DNA of 64,000 nucleotides, taken from the NCBI GenBank assembly GCA_032209605.1, contig JASFXZ010000005.1, positions 26,090,905 through 26,154,904 on the forward strand, given 5' to 3'. The notes beneath the pieces were generated by a model, which was not told the DNA's origin, made no database searches, and saw nothing but the letters and a program-made list of their open reading frames with translations. This DNA comes from Mactromeris polynyma (taxonomy: Eukaryota > Mollusca > Bivalvia > Venerida > Mactridae). A program made the position numbers and the translations under genes. Positions 41,001 to 50,615 of the stretch are shown here, in pieces; position 1 is the stretch's first letter, and each line of letters opens with the position of its first letter.

Positions 41001-41232
41001 AACCCTTAGATTAAATGTGAATCGATTGAATCAAATTGTAATATTGAGTGTTTGCATTTGTGATATGCATTTTTAAATCAAATTTGTTGCGTAAACTTTA
41101 ATCATTTGTATTCTAAACATCTTTTCAGGTAATATTGTCAATATTTATGATAAGCAACCGGATGGATGGTGGCAAGGAGAACTGAATGGTCGAGTTGGAA
41201 TGTTCCCTGCAACATATGTAGAGGAAATTTAA
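11033..41232 (+). CDS. NOSTRIN: NOSTRIN, F-BAR and SH3 domain adaptor
   Basis: Coding exons: 11033-11095, 30352-30437, 31829-31909, 32944-33006, 33868-33949, 34381-34443, 34850-34942, 35449-35565, 36241-36348, 37114-37233, 38049-38157, 38437-38525, 39307-39435, 40002-40113, 40541-40654, 41129-41232. All are GT-AG, in phase, giving 510 aa against 506 in human. Residues about 15-270 form an F-BAR domain: NGFEELKKHLKQGNEFCKEI and ERADLESTYSKGLSKLSGRL match the family closely. Next come charged coiled-coil exons and an acidic linker (DDDEFDDAPSPEP, 439-451). The C-terminal SH3 at 456-510 shows ALFDY (460-464), the WW pair (490-491) and a FPATYVEEI end. Family knowledge: binds curved membrane, recruits dynamin and N-WASP through SH3, and traffics eNOS in vertebrates. 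Exon 1 encodes 21 residues ending NLFQQYFA, the place of the 'FW' helix-start motif of other F-BAR proteins. It is 19.3 kb upstream, so it is the least certain exon. Confidence 0.93.
11490..12492. mobile_element. TIR element with subterminal gacccc arrays (non-autonomous DNA transposon?)
   Basis: The ends are inverted repeats: left ggacaactcgacccctgaac at about 11498, right the complement of ggacaactcaacccctgaac near 12465-12484. Inside each end the motif tcgacccc or tcaacccc recurs: five times on the left (about 11503-11606) and four times inverted on the right (12410-12475), at 16-26 bp spacing. The AT-rich centre has no transposase. Reiterated subterminal motifs resemble transposase-binding arrays of cut-and-paste elements. 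Confidence 0.7.
12594..12633. repeat. 40-bp imperfect hairpin
   Basis: ttccaagacttgtcagac pairs with gtctgacaaccttggaa with very few mismatches around a short loop. Further cttgtc-type units follow to 12665. Could be a MITE remnant; too short a loop for a typical miRNA precursor. Confidence 0.6.
14863..15260. repeat. Three degenerate ~150-bp tandem units
   Basis: Each unit has the order gtggtc...taccaagattgttcaa, then 'cccaggggtcacatgtttt', then tatagaattatataggg-like sequence. Copies start near 14863, 15012 and 15167. The last is cut short. The pattern matches interspersed tandem repeats I recall from bivalve genomes. It explains the open frames 14789-15007 and 15010-15216. Confidence 0.65.
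16910..16998 (+). repeat. tRNA-like sequence (degenerate SINE head)
   Basis: A-box-like tagctgagcggt and B-box-like ggttcgaatctc are spaced as in a long-variable-arm tRNA, ending gctgcaac. The arms do not pair well enough for a working tRNA, so it is read as a tRNA pseudogene or SINE 5' region. Confidence 0.5.
17993..18779. mobile_element. 787-bp TIR element, non-autonomous
   Basis: The termini are inverted: AGGCCATGCCAAATTGGAAT at 17993 and its exact complement ending at 18779. Similarity continues inward (ttaagc, then a ttgcg block). There is no transposase frame inside, though the interior has AT-rich 'ttgggaaaaa' blocks. No clear target-site duplication was identified. Confidence 0.8.
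25835..25990 (+). repeat. SINE tail fragment
   Basis: Shares gttagtact...caggaaaaactggttaggt and gccgccgtatataac-type sequence with the fuller SINE at 39697-39958. The tRNA-like head is not recognisable here, so this copy is 5' truncated or decayed. Confidence 0.6.
26265..26480 (+). repeat. Interspersed repeat ('gtctgtctgttagttcattg' type)
   Basis: The order gtctgtctgt, ttcattggtttcggcaca, ataactcaa..., agatgaccc, aggtcaaggt resembles a repeat widespread in molluscs as I recall it. Related 'gggtcatct...aggtcactaggtcaaat' units occur twice at 13965-14165. No coding content. Confidence 0.45.
28741..28903. repeat. Small foldback element with ggactcct repeats
   Basis: The ends cagggttctcactt and the complement of agtgagaacactg are inverted. 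The motif ggactcct or agactcct occurs five times inside. Length is about 163 bp. Probably MITE-like. Confidence 0.55.
30465..30550. repeat. 86-bp palindromic element 27 bp after a NOSTRIN splice donor
   Basis: The ends aatgtggtata and tataccacatt are perfectly inverted. Inside are two shorter palindromes: atactgatatattc with its complement, and ataggaataattcctat. It sits just inside intron 2 of NOSTRIN. Confidence 0.7.
32566..32712. repeat. Tandem pair of ~70-bp units with inner hairpin
   Basis: Two copies, 32566-32632 and 32643-32712, at 77-bp period. Both contain tttggacgttcat, a short spacer with atgaacgcctccgattag, and ccaatcagaatgcag. The gttcat...atgaac core can form a hairpin. Lies in NOSTRIN intron 3. 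Confidence 0.8.
36711..36992 (-). mobile_element. tRNA-derived SINE, minus orientation (copy of the 46502 family)
   Basis: On the minus strand it reads tRNA-like head with cgcgcttgactagtaatcca and ggttcgattccccgctccac, then a core with cttctggaactggggcatct, then a tail with ccagtggcgacgataaat. The same modules in the same order occur at 46502-46796 on the plus strand. It lies in NOSTRIN intron 9. Confidence 0.8.
38621..39028. repeat. 51-bp minisatellite, 8 copies
   Basis: Units begin tatgtgattgtcaaatac at 38621, 38672, 38723, 38774, 38825, 38876, 38927 and 38978. They are almost identical; copy 1 has gattatc and copy 7 has ttttgttg. Because 51 is a multiple of 3, several frames stay open on both strands, which creates false repetitive proteins (such as DCQIHICVIDTFCCPVC repeats). 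Lies in NOSTRIN intron 12. Confidence 0.95.
39697..39958 (+). mobile_element. tRNA-derived SINE with poly(A) tail
   Basis: A tRNA-like head at about 39702-39772 has an A-box-like ttagttcagtatgtgg and a B-box-like ggttcatttccc. The body ends with gttagtactagttgc, aaactggttaggtctactga, ctgccgtgtataacgg and a run of ten A. The tail also occurs at 25835-25990. Lies in NOSTRIN intron 13. Confidence 0.7.
40905..40980 (+). repeat. tRNA-like sequence, degenerate
   Basis: tggtttaaggggagagc resembles an A box and ggttcaaattcc a B box about 45 bp later. Pairing of the arms is poor. Probably an old SINE head in NOSTRIN intron 15. Confidence 0.4.
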
Positions 41233-44200
41233 ACCACTCAACAGATATTTTAGGAAAAACAAAGATTTTCCCTTACAGTACCAGTGTGAGATGAAATGAA
41301 TTTGTTGTATTAAATAGTTCAAAGTTCATGCAATGTATGGTAACTCATTGTAACTTCACTTGTGTTTGATATCACAGCTGTAAAATATATTGGCAACATA
41401 GCTTTATAAAATATGGATTTGACATATCAGCTGCACATGTGTACAAATTCATGGCTAGCAGTATTGATCATTCACTGGAGATTGGTCAAGTCTGCAAACA
41501 TCTGTACAGAATCGTGGAGTTTAGCCTTAGAAAGTTGCTATGTAATTTTTGGTTGCCTTGTTTCACGCTTATGAAAAGTTTATATGAATGATATCGAATT
41601 CTAAGGTTAATAAGTGGTACTATAACCTTTGACCTCTGTCATGGTCAGTACCAAGGTGAGATTTTAAATGCTTCCATGTATGTTTTCTGATATTTTCTGA
41701 ATGAAGTGGTGATTGTACACCAATGTGGGATAGTTAGATGAACAGGCAATATTTTGTGTTCAGTTTCTACTGTTGGTGGATATTTATATTATTATTTAGT
41801 GTAAATGGATGAATTATTGCTGATATTTTAACTGGATGTGTAAATGTATTGGTTGTGAATCATTCTGGTCAATATTTGTTTTCAACATTGCACTCATTTG
41901 TTTTGATTTTCTCACTGAAAAAGCATTTAGTCTTTCAATATATTATTGAAAAATGCATTAATTTATTCAGAATGAAAATTATTTTATGTGTTATTTCCCC
42001 AGAAAAATCTATTGAGGTCCAATTAACATTATATATTAATTATTTTTAAGAGGATTACATGGAAACTTGATACTTGCAGTGTAAGTTGTCATTTTTGTCT
42101 TGTAAAGGTAATCTCCCTTGAAACTTTTGATGGAAAAAATCTGTTTAGTTTTGAAGTGTTTTTGTTGTTGTTTTTATTTTTCTGCAATCTGATTTTTTGC
42201 ATAATACAATTTTTTTGAAATGTATTCTCAATATTTGAGTCTATTATGTTGTCAGTGAATATAGAGATTACAATGATATTGTAAATGTATCTACACACGG
42301 AAGTAGAAGTTGAAGTATATTTCACAATGTATATCAGCAAGTATATTTTTTTAGAATATTCTGAACAAAATCTGTTTGGAGTAAATATTTTAGACTAGTG
42401 TGACCAAATTTTTTTATGTGTTAGTATGGTCATAGAATCTGTAGTGTGTTCAATACATTATAGGCTGGAGTTATGGCCCCTGAATAAAACTAAGTCACTT
42501 TGGCTGATTATCATTATTTAACTGTGGACCAATTTTATTGTCAAAGTAATCTCATCATTCTTGTTCATATGTTTAACACAAGAGTACAAGTCATTTGTGT
42601 GTGAATGAAATATTTATTTTTGTATTCTCATAAAGTTGTAAAGTTGTTAATAGATTATGTCAGGCTTATATAGTAATCATTTTTTGGCAAATTTTGATTG
42701 AAATAATTTCTAAATCATGCCACATCAGAAAAACATCATACAACACTACATCAAATGTGATGATGAATTTTTGCTTGATTGTCACTGCCACCTGTCCCCT
42801 ATGTTTCATGCCACCTCGACCGTTCGTTTCAAACTGAAAGGTTTCTTCTTACTGTTTTGACCTATGCCATTGACATAGGAAATGATGTGTGAAAGGTCAA
42901 TGTCAGGAAAATAGCAGTCGTATTGAATAGTAAACTCAATTAAACATGTGATTTAAATACATTCTACAGTTTTGTGTTTTGGTATCCATTTCAGTTGTGT
43001 GTGTTCTCTGTAAACGATCAAAAACTTCTGTTTTGTTTATTTCTGGACAGATTTTTCATCAGATTGTTGTCAGAATATAATTGGAGATTCTAAATTAATT
43101 TTGGGAAAAAGTACTTTTTTGCCATTTGAAATATGACCAGATAAAAGCCTTAAAAGTGGCAAGCCAGGCATCTCGGACATCCATATTGATATTCTGGTGT
43201 TAAATACATCGCTGCCTCTGTTCACATAGCAAGTAAAAAATAGTGATAATCTAGCAATTCTTACATGTATGACTAAATGGTTGTATGTTTCAATCCTCTC
43301 TGTATTGACATTTCATATGTATGATAAAAAGCATCCTATTAGTGAATTCCACATTATTAGTACACAAAATATCCTATATGTTAGTGATGTAATTAGTATT
43401 TAATACTGATACTTACTGTTACGTTGTATAACAATGTTTCATCTTTATAGAAATGCCAACTTGAGTGATTATCTGTTGTGTTAGTGAATGTGTGTACTGT
43501 AAATCTCGCAAAAAAATTACTGCATCAGTGAAAAAGCTTTTTACAAAGCACTACCATACCAATGAAAAAACTTGTTACAAAACACTACCACACCAATGAA
43601 AAAGCTTGTAACAAAACACTACCACACCAATGAAAGCTTATTACAAAACACTACCACACCAATGAAAAAGCTTGTAACAAAACACTACCACACCAATGAA
43701 AGTTTGTTTCAAAACACAACCACGCCAATGAAAAAGCTTCTTACAAATGAGGTTCAGTTTCCACACTTAATTTTCTTGCAATAAAATGAACTTAACGAAA
43801 ACTAATGTTTGGTTCGAAATGCTACTCGGATTTTTGGGTAGGACAAAAGCATACTTTACAGTTGAATATATTCCATTTTTGAAATCATTGTCTTGAAATT
43901 TGTGTTTTCAGAGATTTTGTTGTGGGAGGTTTTGCTCTGTATGGGATGTTCTCCTGCAGTCTATAAAATTGTACTATTATCAAAGAACACAAAACGAGGG
44001 TTTGATGCTAAACTATCATAATTGCTTCTTTAACAAAGTAGTGTTACAACCGTTTGCATCAAGTGATCGTAATAGAGTGCCAGTATGGCGAATATATGAT
44101 ATTCTTATTATCTTAACATTGATGTATCTATGTATAAAGTTATTGATCAATCATTGAAGTATGCTTTAAATAGTTCCATGAATCAGTTCTGGAGAATGAC

Positions 44201-45570
44201 AGCAAAAATGTGACTGTTTCTGTGTTTTTTTGGATATGCAATATTGAGAAGTTTTTTGCTGTCATTCTCATGAAATACAACTTGTAAAGTCTAGTTACTT
44301 CACGATTTCTGGAGACATGTCTAAGATTTTGTTCACATAATTTTATGACCATTTATTGAGCACCAGTTTCATGTTTTAGTGCCTTTATGTAATAATCATA
44401 CTTTATTTCCTGTAAATATTATTCCAAGTTAATTGCTTTAAATTGTAAATAGATAACTCCAAGTTAATTGCTTTGTTTGTAAATTTAATTGTTTTAATGA
44501 AGCTTCTGTTATCCAATGCTTTCATAAAACTGGACTTACATTTTTCTATTTGTCTGCATAGTGATCATGATACATGTGTTATACTATATTTTAAGTTTTT
44601 TGTCTAGCTGAATATGAACATGAACAGCCCCAGGTCAGTGTTTATATAAAGGTCTTGTTTTCGAGCCCCACCTCAGTTCAAGCGAAGAAAGCAAAACTTT
44701 TCGGCTCATATTAAAGAAGCAGATTGACTTGTTTCACATACACCTCTTTTTTTTTCCTGCAAATTTATGTTAGTATTATAATAATTAAATGTCCCTAAAA
44801 TTCATATTGATCAAAATAGAATTGAAGCTACATTACTCAGGTGATTAGTAACGTGCTACTGTTGTGTATGTTATGTAAATTGAGACATAATTAGTCTCTG
44901 TGATTCATTTTTTGTGTTCAGGTTGGTATTATATTGGTTTACTCATTTACTTATCCTCCAATGACTGCCTTTTCACTTTTGTTTAATGATATGCTGCTTC
45001 AAAGTGTTGCTTGTTCGCTGTCAAACTGAATAATTTCAATCCTGTCTTATTACGTCTAAATATAGATAGTTCCTACATCTACAATATTACCTCCCTTGTT
45101 CTTAATCATCACCATTTTGATAGGCAAAACTAATAAGCACTTAAAGGAGTAATTCCCAAATATGTGATAATTGAGAAAATACCAAGAGAGTTTGCATGTG
45201 ACAACCTCATTTTCTTCAACTTTCTGAGCCATCTGCCCACATGAGCACAATGAATAAGTTATTTTTATATGTATGGTATTTAGCACGTTTTAGATCTGTG
45301 AACTTCTGATGTTTTTTTCTTTTGATTTGTCCCCTTATCCTAATTTGTAATTTGTTGTAGTTAACTCACAATATATTTCCCTTTTCACCCTTTATTTCTC
45401 CCTTATCTTATCAGTTGGTGTAATTAAATGCCTGTATTTCTTTTTGTAACCATTATTGCATTTAGATCTTAAGTCATCTCTTACTTTTAATCTAGTGTCA
45501 GTATGAGTATTGTACACATGTACTTTATATTGTTATGAGTTGTAAAATATATTTGTTGTTAACAAATAAA
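41233..45570 (+). other. Probable 3' UTR region of NOSTRIN
   Basis: No exon or gene is seen for 4.3 kb after the NOSTRIN stop. AATAAA signals occur at 42483-42488, 43780-43785 and 45565-45570; the last is followed by T/GT-rich sequence. Which one is used cannot be told from sequence. The region holds the 32/34-bp minisatellite at 43528-43748. Open frames here (for example 41849-42049, 43900-44157) lack recognisable domains. Confidence 0.4.
43528..43748. repeat. 32/34-bp minisatellite, about 6.5 copies
   Basis: Units of the form aaaaagcttgtaacaaaaca followed by ctaccacaccaatg recur at 43531, 43565, 43599, 43633, 43665, 43699 and 43731. Units alternate between 34 and 32 bp through loss of two A. 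Lies in the probable NOSTRIN 3' UTR; it produces the false frame 43572-43784. Confidence 0.9.
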
Positions 45571-45599
45571 TGAAGAATATTTACTTTATGTTGTCTGTT

Positions 45600-46480
45600 T
45601 TTTAGTTTTTGTGATCACCCTGTGTCAGTCGTCGTTCGTCATCAACAATAATCTTCTTCTCTTAATCCACTAGGCCAACAAAGTTCTCACATATAATCTC
45701 TATGTGGTCCCCTTTCAAAATTGGTCAACAAATTCCATTATCTCGACTCTCGGCCTTGCACTTTTGGAGAAGATTTTCAAAGATTATTTTCCAATATAAG
45801 TTTGTGGAAAGCATGGGACCCCCAGTGTGGAGCTTGTTTTGACCACAGGGGCATTATTTGACATTGCTACCTACCAAAATATCAAAGCCCTGGGCCGTGC
45901 AGTTTGGGTGAAAAATATAGTTAAAGATCTCCCTATATAAGTCTATAAAAAAGCATGTGAACGCGGAACAGGGTAATGCTAGTAGGTCTTGGTAGGGTAC
46001 CACGAGATGACTGTTGCAAAAAACATGGAAGTCCTAGGCCATATGGATCTTGACAAGATTTTTTTTATTTTTCATATTTCCCGATATTATAAATTTATAG
46101 AAAATATATGACGACAATGTACGCTCCCACACAGCGCTTTGATTCTACTACCGTTACATTCACAGGTGATTATGAAGGTATCGGAATAAGCGCCCGATGC
46201 TAAAGGAGAGTATAGAAAATGCTACATACAAAATATGAAAAGCTCAGAATCTTGTGGTTCTTGACAAAATATTTTTCAAAGATATTCCTTACATAAGTCT
46301 ATTTAAGACATGTCAACCCCAGGACGGGGCCAATAATGACCCCATGTGCATTATTTTAAAAACATTGTTAGAGGACCACCAAACAATGTAACATACTAAA
46401 TATGAAAGCTCTGTGACTTATGGTTCTGGAAAAGATTTTAACAGTTTTCTGGTAGTTTTGATATAAAGTTTTTTATAAAC
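45600..46480. repeat. Degenerate interspersed repeat block
   Basis: Repeating sense: a call such as 'gaccacc...acaatg', 'catac.aaatat.aaagc', 'gttcttgacaa.at' and 'acataagtctat' recurs at about 200-bp spacing (near 45860, 46000, 46220 and 46375). A related piece is at 52140-52270. The pattern is like bivalve interspersed tandem repeats I recall. No gene. Confidence 0.5.
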
Positions 46481-46501
46481 ACAAAGACCTGTCTTATGTG
46501 A

Positions 46502-46796
46502 AGCGAATCTGTAGTCCAGTGGTAACGCGCTTGACTAGTAATCCAGGGATCGCAGGTTCGATTCCCCGCTCCATCACTGACCATACTAACAGTCTTGCGG
46601 ACGAGACTTTAAAAACCGAGGTCCCGAGTATGATGCTTTACACCAAGCACGTAAAAGAACCAGGGGTGCTTCTGGAACTGGGGCATCTCCTGTATCATGC
46701 ACTATAATGCAAAAATCTAAAATGACTAAACATTCTTCCGGAGGCGTCGCCCATATGGGAAACCGGTGGCGACGATAAATAAACACAAATACAAAT
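46502..46796 (+). mobile_element. tRNA-derived SINE, plus orientation
   Basis: The head has tagtccagtggtaacgcgc (A box) and ggttcgattccccgctcc (B box), with cttgactagtaatccagg between. The core contains gcttctggaactggggcatc, and the tail has ccggtggcgacgataaataa followed by acaaatacaaat. A second copy is at 36711-36992 in the other orientation. Confidence 0.85.
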
Positions 46797-46889
46797 ATGT
46801 GAAAAATGAATTCTTAGCGACGTTTGGTGGAAATGGAACAAAAAGTAATACGAAGGTTCGTCATATAAGAGTCGAACTAGATTCATACA

Positions 46890-47038
46890 TAGGTGTTCGG
46901 CGCGTTGTTTGGACACTTCAAAATATCATAATGTATCATTTGAAACAGATTGAAAACAAATCAAGTACTGTCATATTTAACTTATATATGTGACAGTATA
47001 ATTATGATTTTGGTCCCAGACAACGCGTCGAACACCTA
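46890..47038. repeat. Inverted repeat pair, taggtgttcg...cgcgttgt
   Basis: taggtgttcggcgcgttgtt at 46890 is the reverse complement, with two differences, of ccagacaacgcgtcgaacac at 47016. The 100-bp spacer is AT-rich. Probably a small foldback element next to the SINE. Confidence 0.65.
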
Positions 47039-47962
47039 CTCATTCTTATATTTTCATGAAAATGCGGTAAAATAACGACTAATTAAGAAAAAACTAAACC
47101 TTACTAACATTTTCTTTATGCTTTTGCCTCGTTGGAACAGTCTCGAATGTGGCGTTGGCACATTTTTACGATACCCCCGAAAAAAAGAGGTGGCCCAAAG
47201 TCGACCATCCGTGTCATTGGATCTGGGAATGACCAAATACTGACGAGAAAGACTTCGCTTCAAAGCGTAGCCTCAAAACTTTTGAATCACCGCTATGCAG
47301 ATTTGAAATTTCAATTGACAATGCGTTCAAACCACCTAGAGCTAAAATTCACATCCTACTAAAACAAACCTGCAGTCGCCGAACTCACTAATGATATACT
47401 CCGCTGATTAATCCTAATTAATCATGCCCACGAGCCATTTGACAAAAAATGAAGATCACGAAAATTATTGTAATAATTTTATCGCAATTATCAATTTTCT
47501 GCATTCATAATATTTGGAGATGTTCGGATCTGTAGGCTGTCATCATAACGGTGTTTACAGAATGTACCCTACTGTGATTTTGACACTGCGCGTGCCGGAC
47601 ACGCGACATGTCAAGCTTCGTCTGGAAAGCCATAAGACAAAATACCTTCAAATACTCTTGTTCATCTCTCGTGTGAAATCCATCAATGATAGGTTTTGTG
47701 CAAAATATTGTTCTCAGTGGGTCAAGAGTCCTTTCTGAAGCCTAACAGTCAATTACTGGTATTAATTGATTGTATTTTCAAACGCACAGCGATCTCTCAG
47801 CATCCCTGTTGAGTTGTTGAAATAGGCATCTATTGAAAAGTCAGAGTCAGACGACACTTGTATCTGAAGTCTCGCGTAACGAGATGTTAAAACGGGAGTG
47901 TAACGGTAATTGGTTGCCAGATGAATTTGTCAGATTCCTTCAAAGTCTAACTCCGGGGTAAG

Positions 47963-47970
47963 TATAAATA
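47963..47970 (+). promoter_or_regulatory. TATA box of the bHLH gene
   Basis: TATAAATA lies 158 bp upstream of the bHLH start codon. Transcription would start near 47993, leaving about 125 nt of 5' UTR. No upstream ATG that would interfere is evident in that stretch. A focused TATA promoter suits a tightly regulated developmental gene; its use is inferred. Confidence 0.55.
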
Positions 47971-48120
47971 GCGAATTCCCTAAAATTTCCATATTAGTCG
48001 TAGAATGCGTTGAGACAATCATATTCTCCGATTTAGACTCCATTTTCGAAAATAAATTGAGTAAACTGGAAAGAACTTTTAACGGATAAAATTTAGAAAA
48101 AAGGTATTATTCCTAAAAAT

Positions 48121-50615
48121 ATGGCCCAGAGTGTGTCAGCTGACTTTATGAACTATTGTCGAAGTTTTGAAAATGAGTTGGACGAAGCTGAGCGAGCAAC
48201 ATACTTAACAATCGGACATATGTCTAGGGATGAAAATGTTACGCCAAACTATGGTCGCCATAGCAACGCATCTCCTTCGAACGAATTTCCATCGTGCGCG
48301 TATGCTTCTCAAATGGAAAGAAACATACCCGACGAAGACGGACGAGAATTTTCACATCATGATTTTTACGGCGGAATTCGTCCGATCGTTCGATGCGCAG
48401 CAAACGTGCGCGAAAGAAAACGCATGATGAGTATAAATTCCGGATTTGAAGAACTTCGACTGCACGTTCCGACATTCCCGTATGAGAAAAGACTGTCCAA
48501 GATAGATACATTGCGGCTAGCAATATCGTACATAGCATTGTTACGCGATATCCTATCGTCTAATGTTGATCCTGTGGATTACGTGGAACATAGTGTAAAA
48601 GCTGACATGAAGACGGCGTGGAACACGAGTGGTAAGATATTTCAAGCGTTTTTTGTTTCTTTTTAACAATCGGGGGTGATTTAATCACTGAACTATTTTT
48701 TTTAATATTTAGGCCTACTCTCTGTTTAATAAATTGAATAATTGGTTATTTCAATTTAATAAGACTTTCATAATTAATGTGACCATTGTTAAATAATAGA
48801 AATATGATAAATCCGGCTTGAATTTAGTGCGTAAACATGTATTGCTAGTCTTTATGGCGAAATACTTAATCCTAAGTTATGAATAGGCCTTACAATCATT
48901 CAAGTTACTGCTTACGAGAGAAATTTTGTTTCATAAGAAAAAAAATTGAAACAAAAATGTCGAGAGTAAATTTATCATTTAAAGAAATGTTCTAATTTTA
49001 TTTGGATGTCAATCTTTCATTCAAGTAACAATAAAATTAATTTATTCAATATACGGAATATTTGGTTAAATATCACGGAGTGTCATTAAACAAGTCGCAT
49101 TTCATAAAATACAATCGTAACGGGAATATGCAGACAAAACATTTGTCGACGTATTTTATCAAGTAATTTTCTATTTGAATTTTCTTCAAAGCGTGTTGGA
49201 ATCTAAACATATCACTTGTATAATGACATGAAAATAAGAATTATACCATAACCTTTAATATTGAAATCATTCAAATCGGATCCCTTCGTTAATATTAGTT
49301 AGGCCTACTTCAAGACAATTAAATAGATTCCGTAACATTGAAATGTTGACAGGACATAACAGACATTCCAAGAAAACACTCTTCACTGAATTTATTTTTG
49401 GTTATTTTCGTAAAAACATTTTTACTGCTGGATCCTCACTAATTTGTTAAAACATGTATTAAAAGTTGTTTAATTCGACAAATTAATAATTGCCTGTGAA
49501 ACAATACAATTAACTAATCCACTGGTCAAACTTTGAAATCCTACTAATTTGATACATATTCTGCGGTTATGGACAAAGCGCTGAATATTTCATCAAATTA
49601 GTGAATTTCGAACGTATTTTACGTATAAAACCCGATTTAAATTTTCAATGAGCAATTACTTTCAATGTCATAAATCGTAAGTAGGCATAATTGTCCCATA
49701 GCAATTTTAGACTTCTTATATAAAACAAATTGTTGTAAATTGTGAAAGACAAGACCTTCTTACATAACAATAGGCGTATTATAGCAAATAAAGACATCCT
49801 TAGTTGCTTATTTGAATTCAAAGACTCTTAGGAGATATGTAACCCAGTTATGCAGAATATTGTACCGATGGTAGTTCGTGCACTCTGCCTTGTGCATATT
49901 TTCTTGTACATTGTGCCTGCTTTTAAATAAGTATTTTATTTAAGTATTCACGTCGTCGTTGTGTCATAGCGAGTACAATGGTGTTTTAGAAATTAACTTT
50001 GTCTGTAAAATATTAAAAAGGAACTTGCAATTTTTCGCAAGTTTCGTATTTTGTACTATTCGTACAATTTAAAAATTACATGTATTTCTTATTTAAAAAA
50101 AGTTGTTGGTATACATAGTGTATACATAAATTCTCAACTTTTATATTCATGATTTCAGTGTAATTTTCAAATATGAATTGGCAGCTATTATATTCATAAT
50201 TTTTTGGTACATTTCAACTGTCACTTCGCAACTTTTATATTAATAAACGTGGCTACATCTTAGTATTAATTAAATGTTGGTCTATTTCATTGTATTTTGT
50301 TCGATAAATCCATTTTGTTATGTACAAAAGACTCGGTATACGTGTAATCTTCACATTATCGCGTGTCTGTAGAAACGTGTGTATTTAGTGCATTTCCAAT
50401 ACTTTTCGTGTAAAACAAATGTATTAATGTTCTTCTGTAAATTTCAAACAATTATGTGTGCTGGCAAACTGTATTTTCATTGATATCGAATCTATTGTAC
50501 AAGCGTATTTGTATTTTTTTCAGATTTGACGGCCAGATTATCGTGGGTAAAATGGGAAAATCTCGGAGTGTACCGTAAACCAATTTTGAATATTATAGCA
50601 GGTGGTCAGGATTAA
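48121..50615 (+). CDS. bHLH transcription factor of the PTF1A/Fer family (Fer2-like)
   Basis: Two coding exons, 48121-48631 and 50524-50615, join across a 1.9 kb GT-AG intron in phase 1 to give 200 aa. The bHLH domain spans about residues 90-145: basic region [12 protein letters not shown], helix 1 [13 protein letters not shown], loop [11 protein letters not shown], helix 2 [18 protein letters not shown]. The [15 protein letters not shown] stretch is diagnostic of the PTF1A/FERD3L/Fer group. Exon 2 supplies a conserved-looking tail, [19 protein letters not shown], which I associate with invertebrate Fer2/PTF1A-like proteins rather than with vertebrate PTF1A. Family role: nuclear, binds E-boxes as a heterodimer with E proteins and specifies neuronal or pancreatic fate. 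The N-terminal 89 residues are acidic and unrecognised. The first Met is taken because it opens the frame 158 bp after a TATA box. Reading through the donor would add a false tail (GKIFQAFF). Confidence 0.9.

Larger units (their letters stand above)
45571..47962. other. Intergenic DNA between NOSTRIN and the bHLH gene
   Basis: Filled by the degenerate repeat block, the SINE at 46502 and the inverted pair at 46890-47038. From 47100 to 47940 I see no repeat or exon I can name; open frames at 47054-47362 and 47514-47738 have no domain. This last part may hold regulatory sequence of the bHLH gene. Confidence 0.5.

Noticed and set aside
48239..48538. 99-aa frame antisense to the bHLH exon
   Set aside because: Shadow of the real coding exon; no features of its own.
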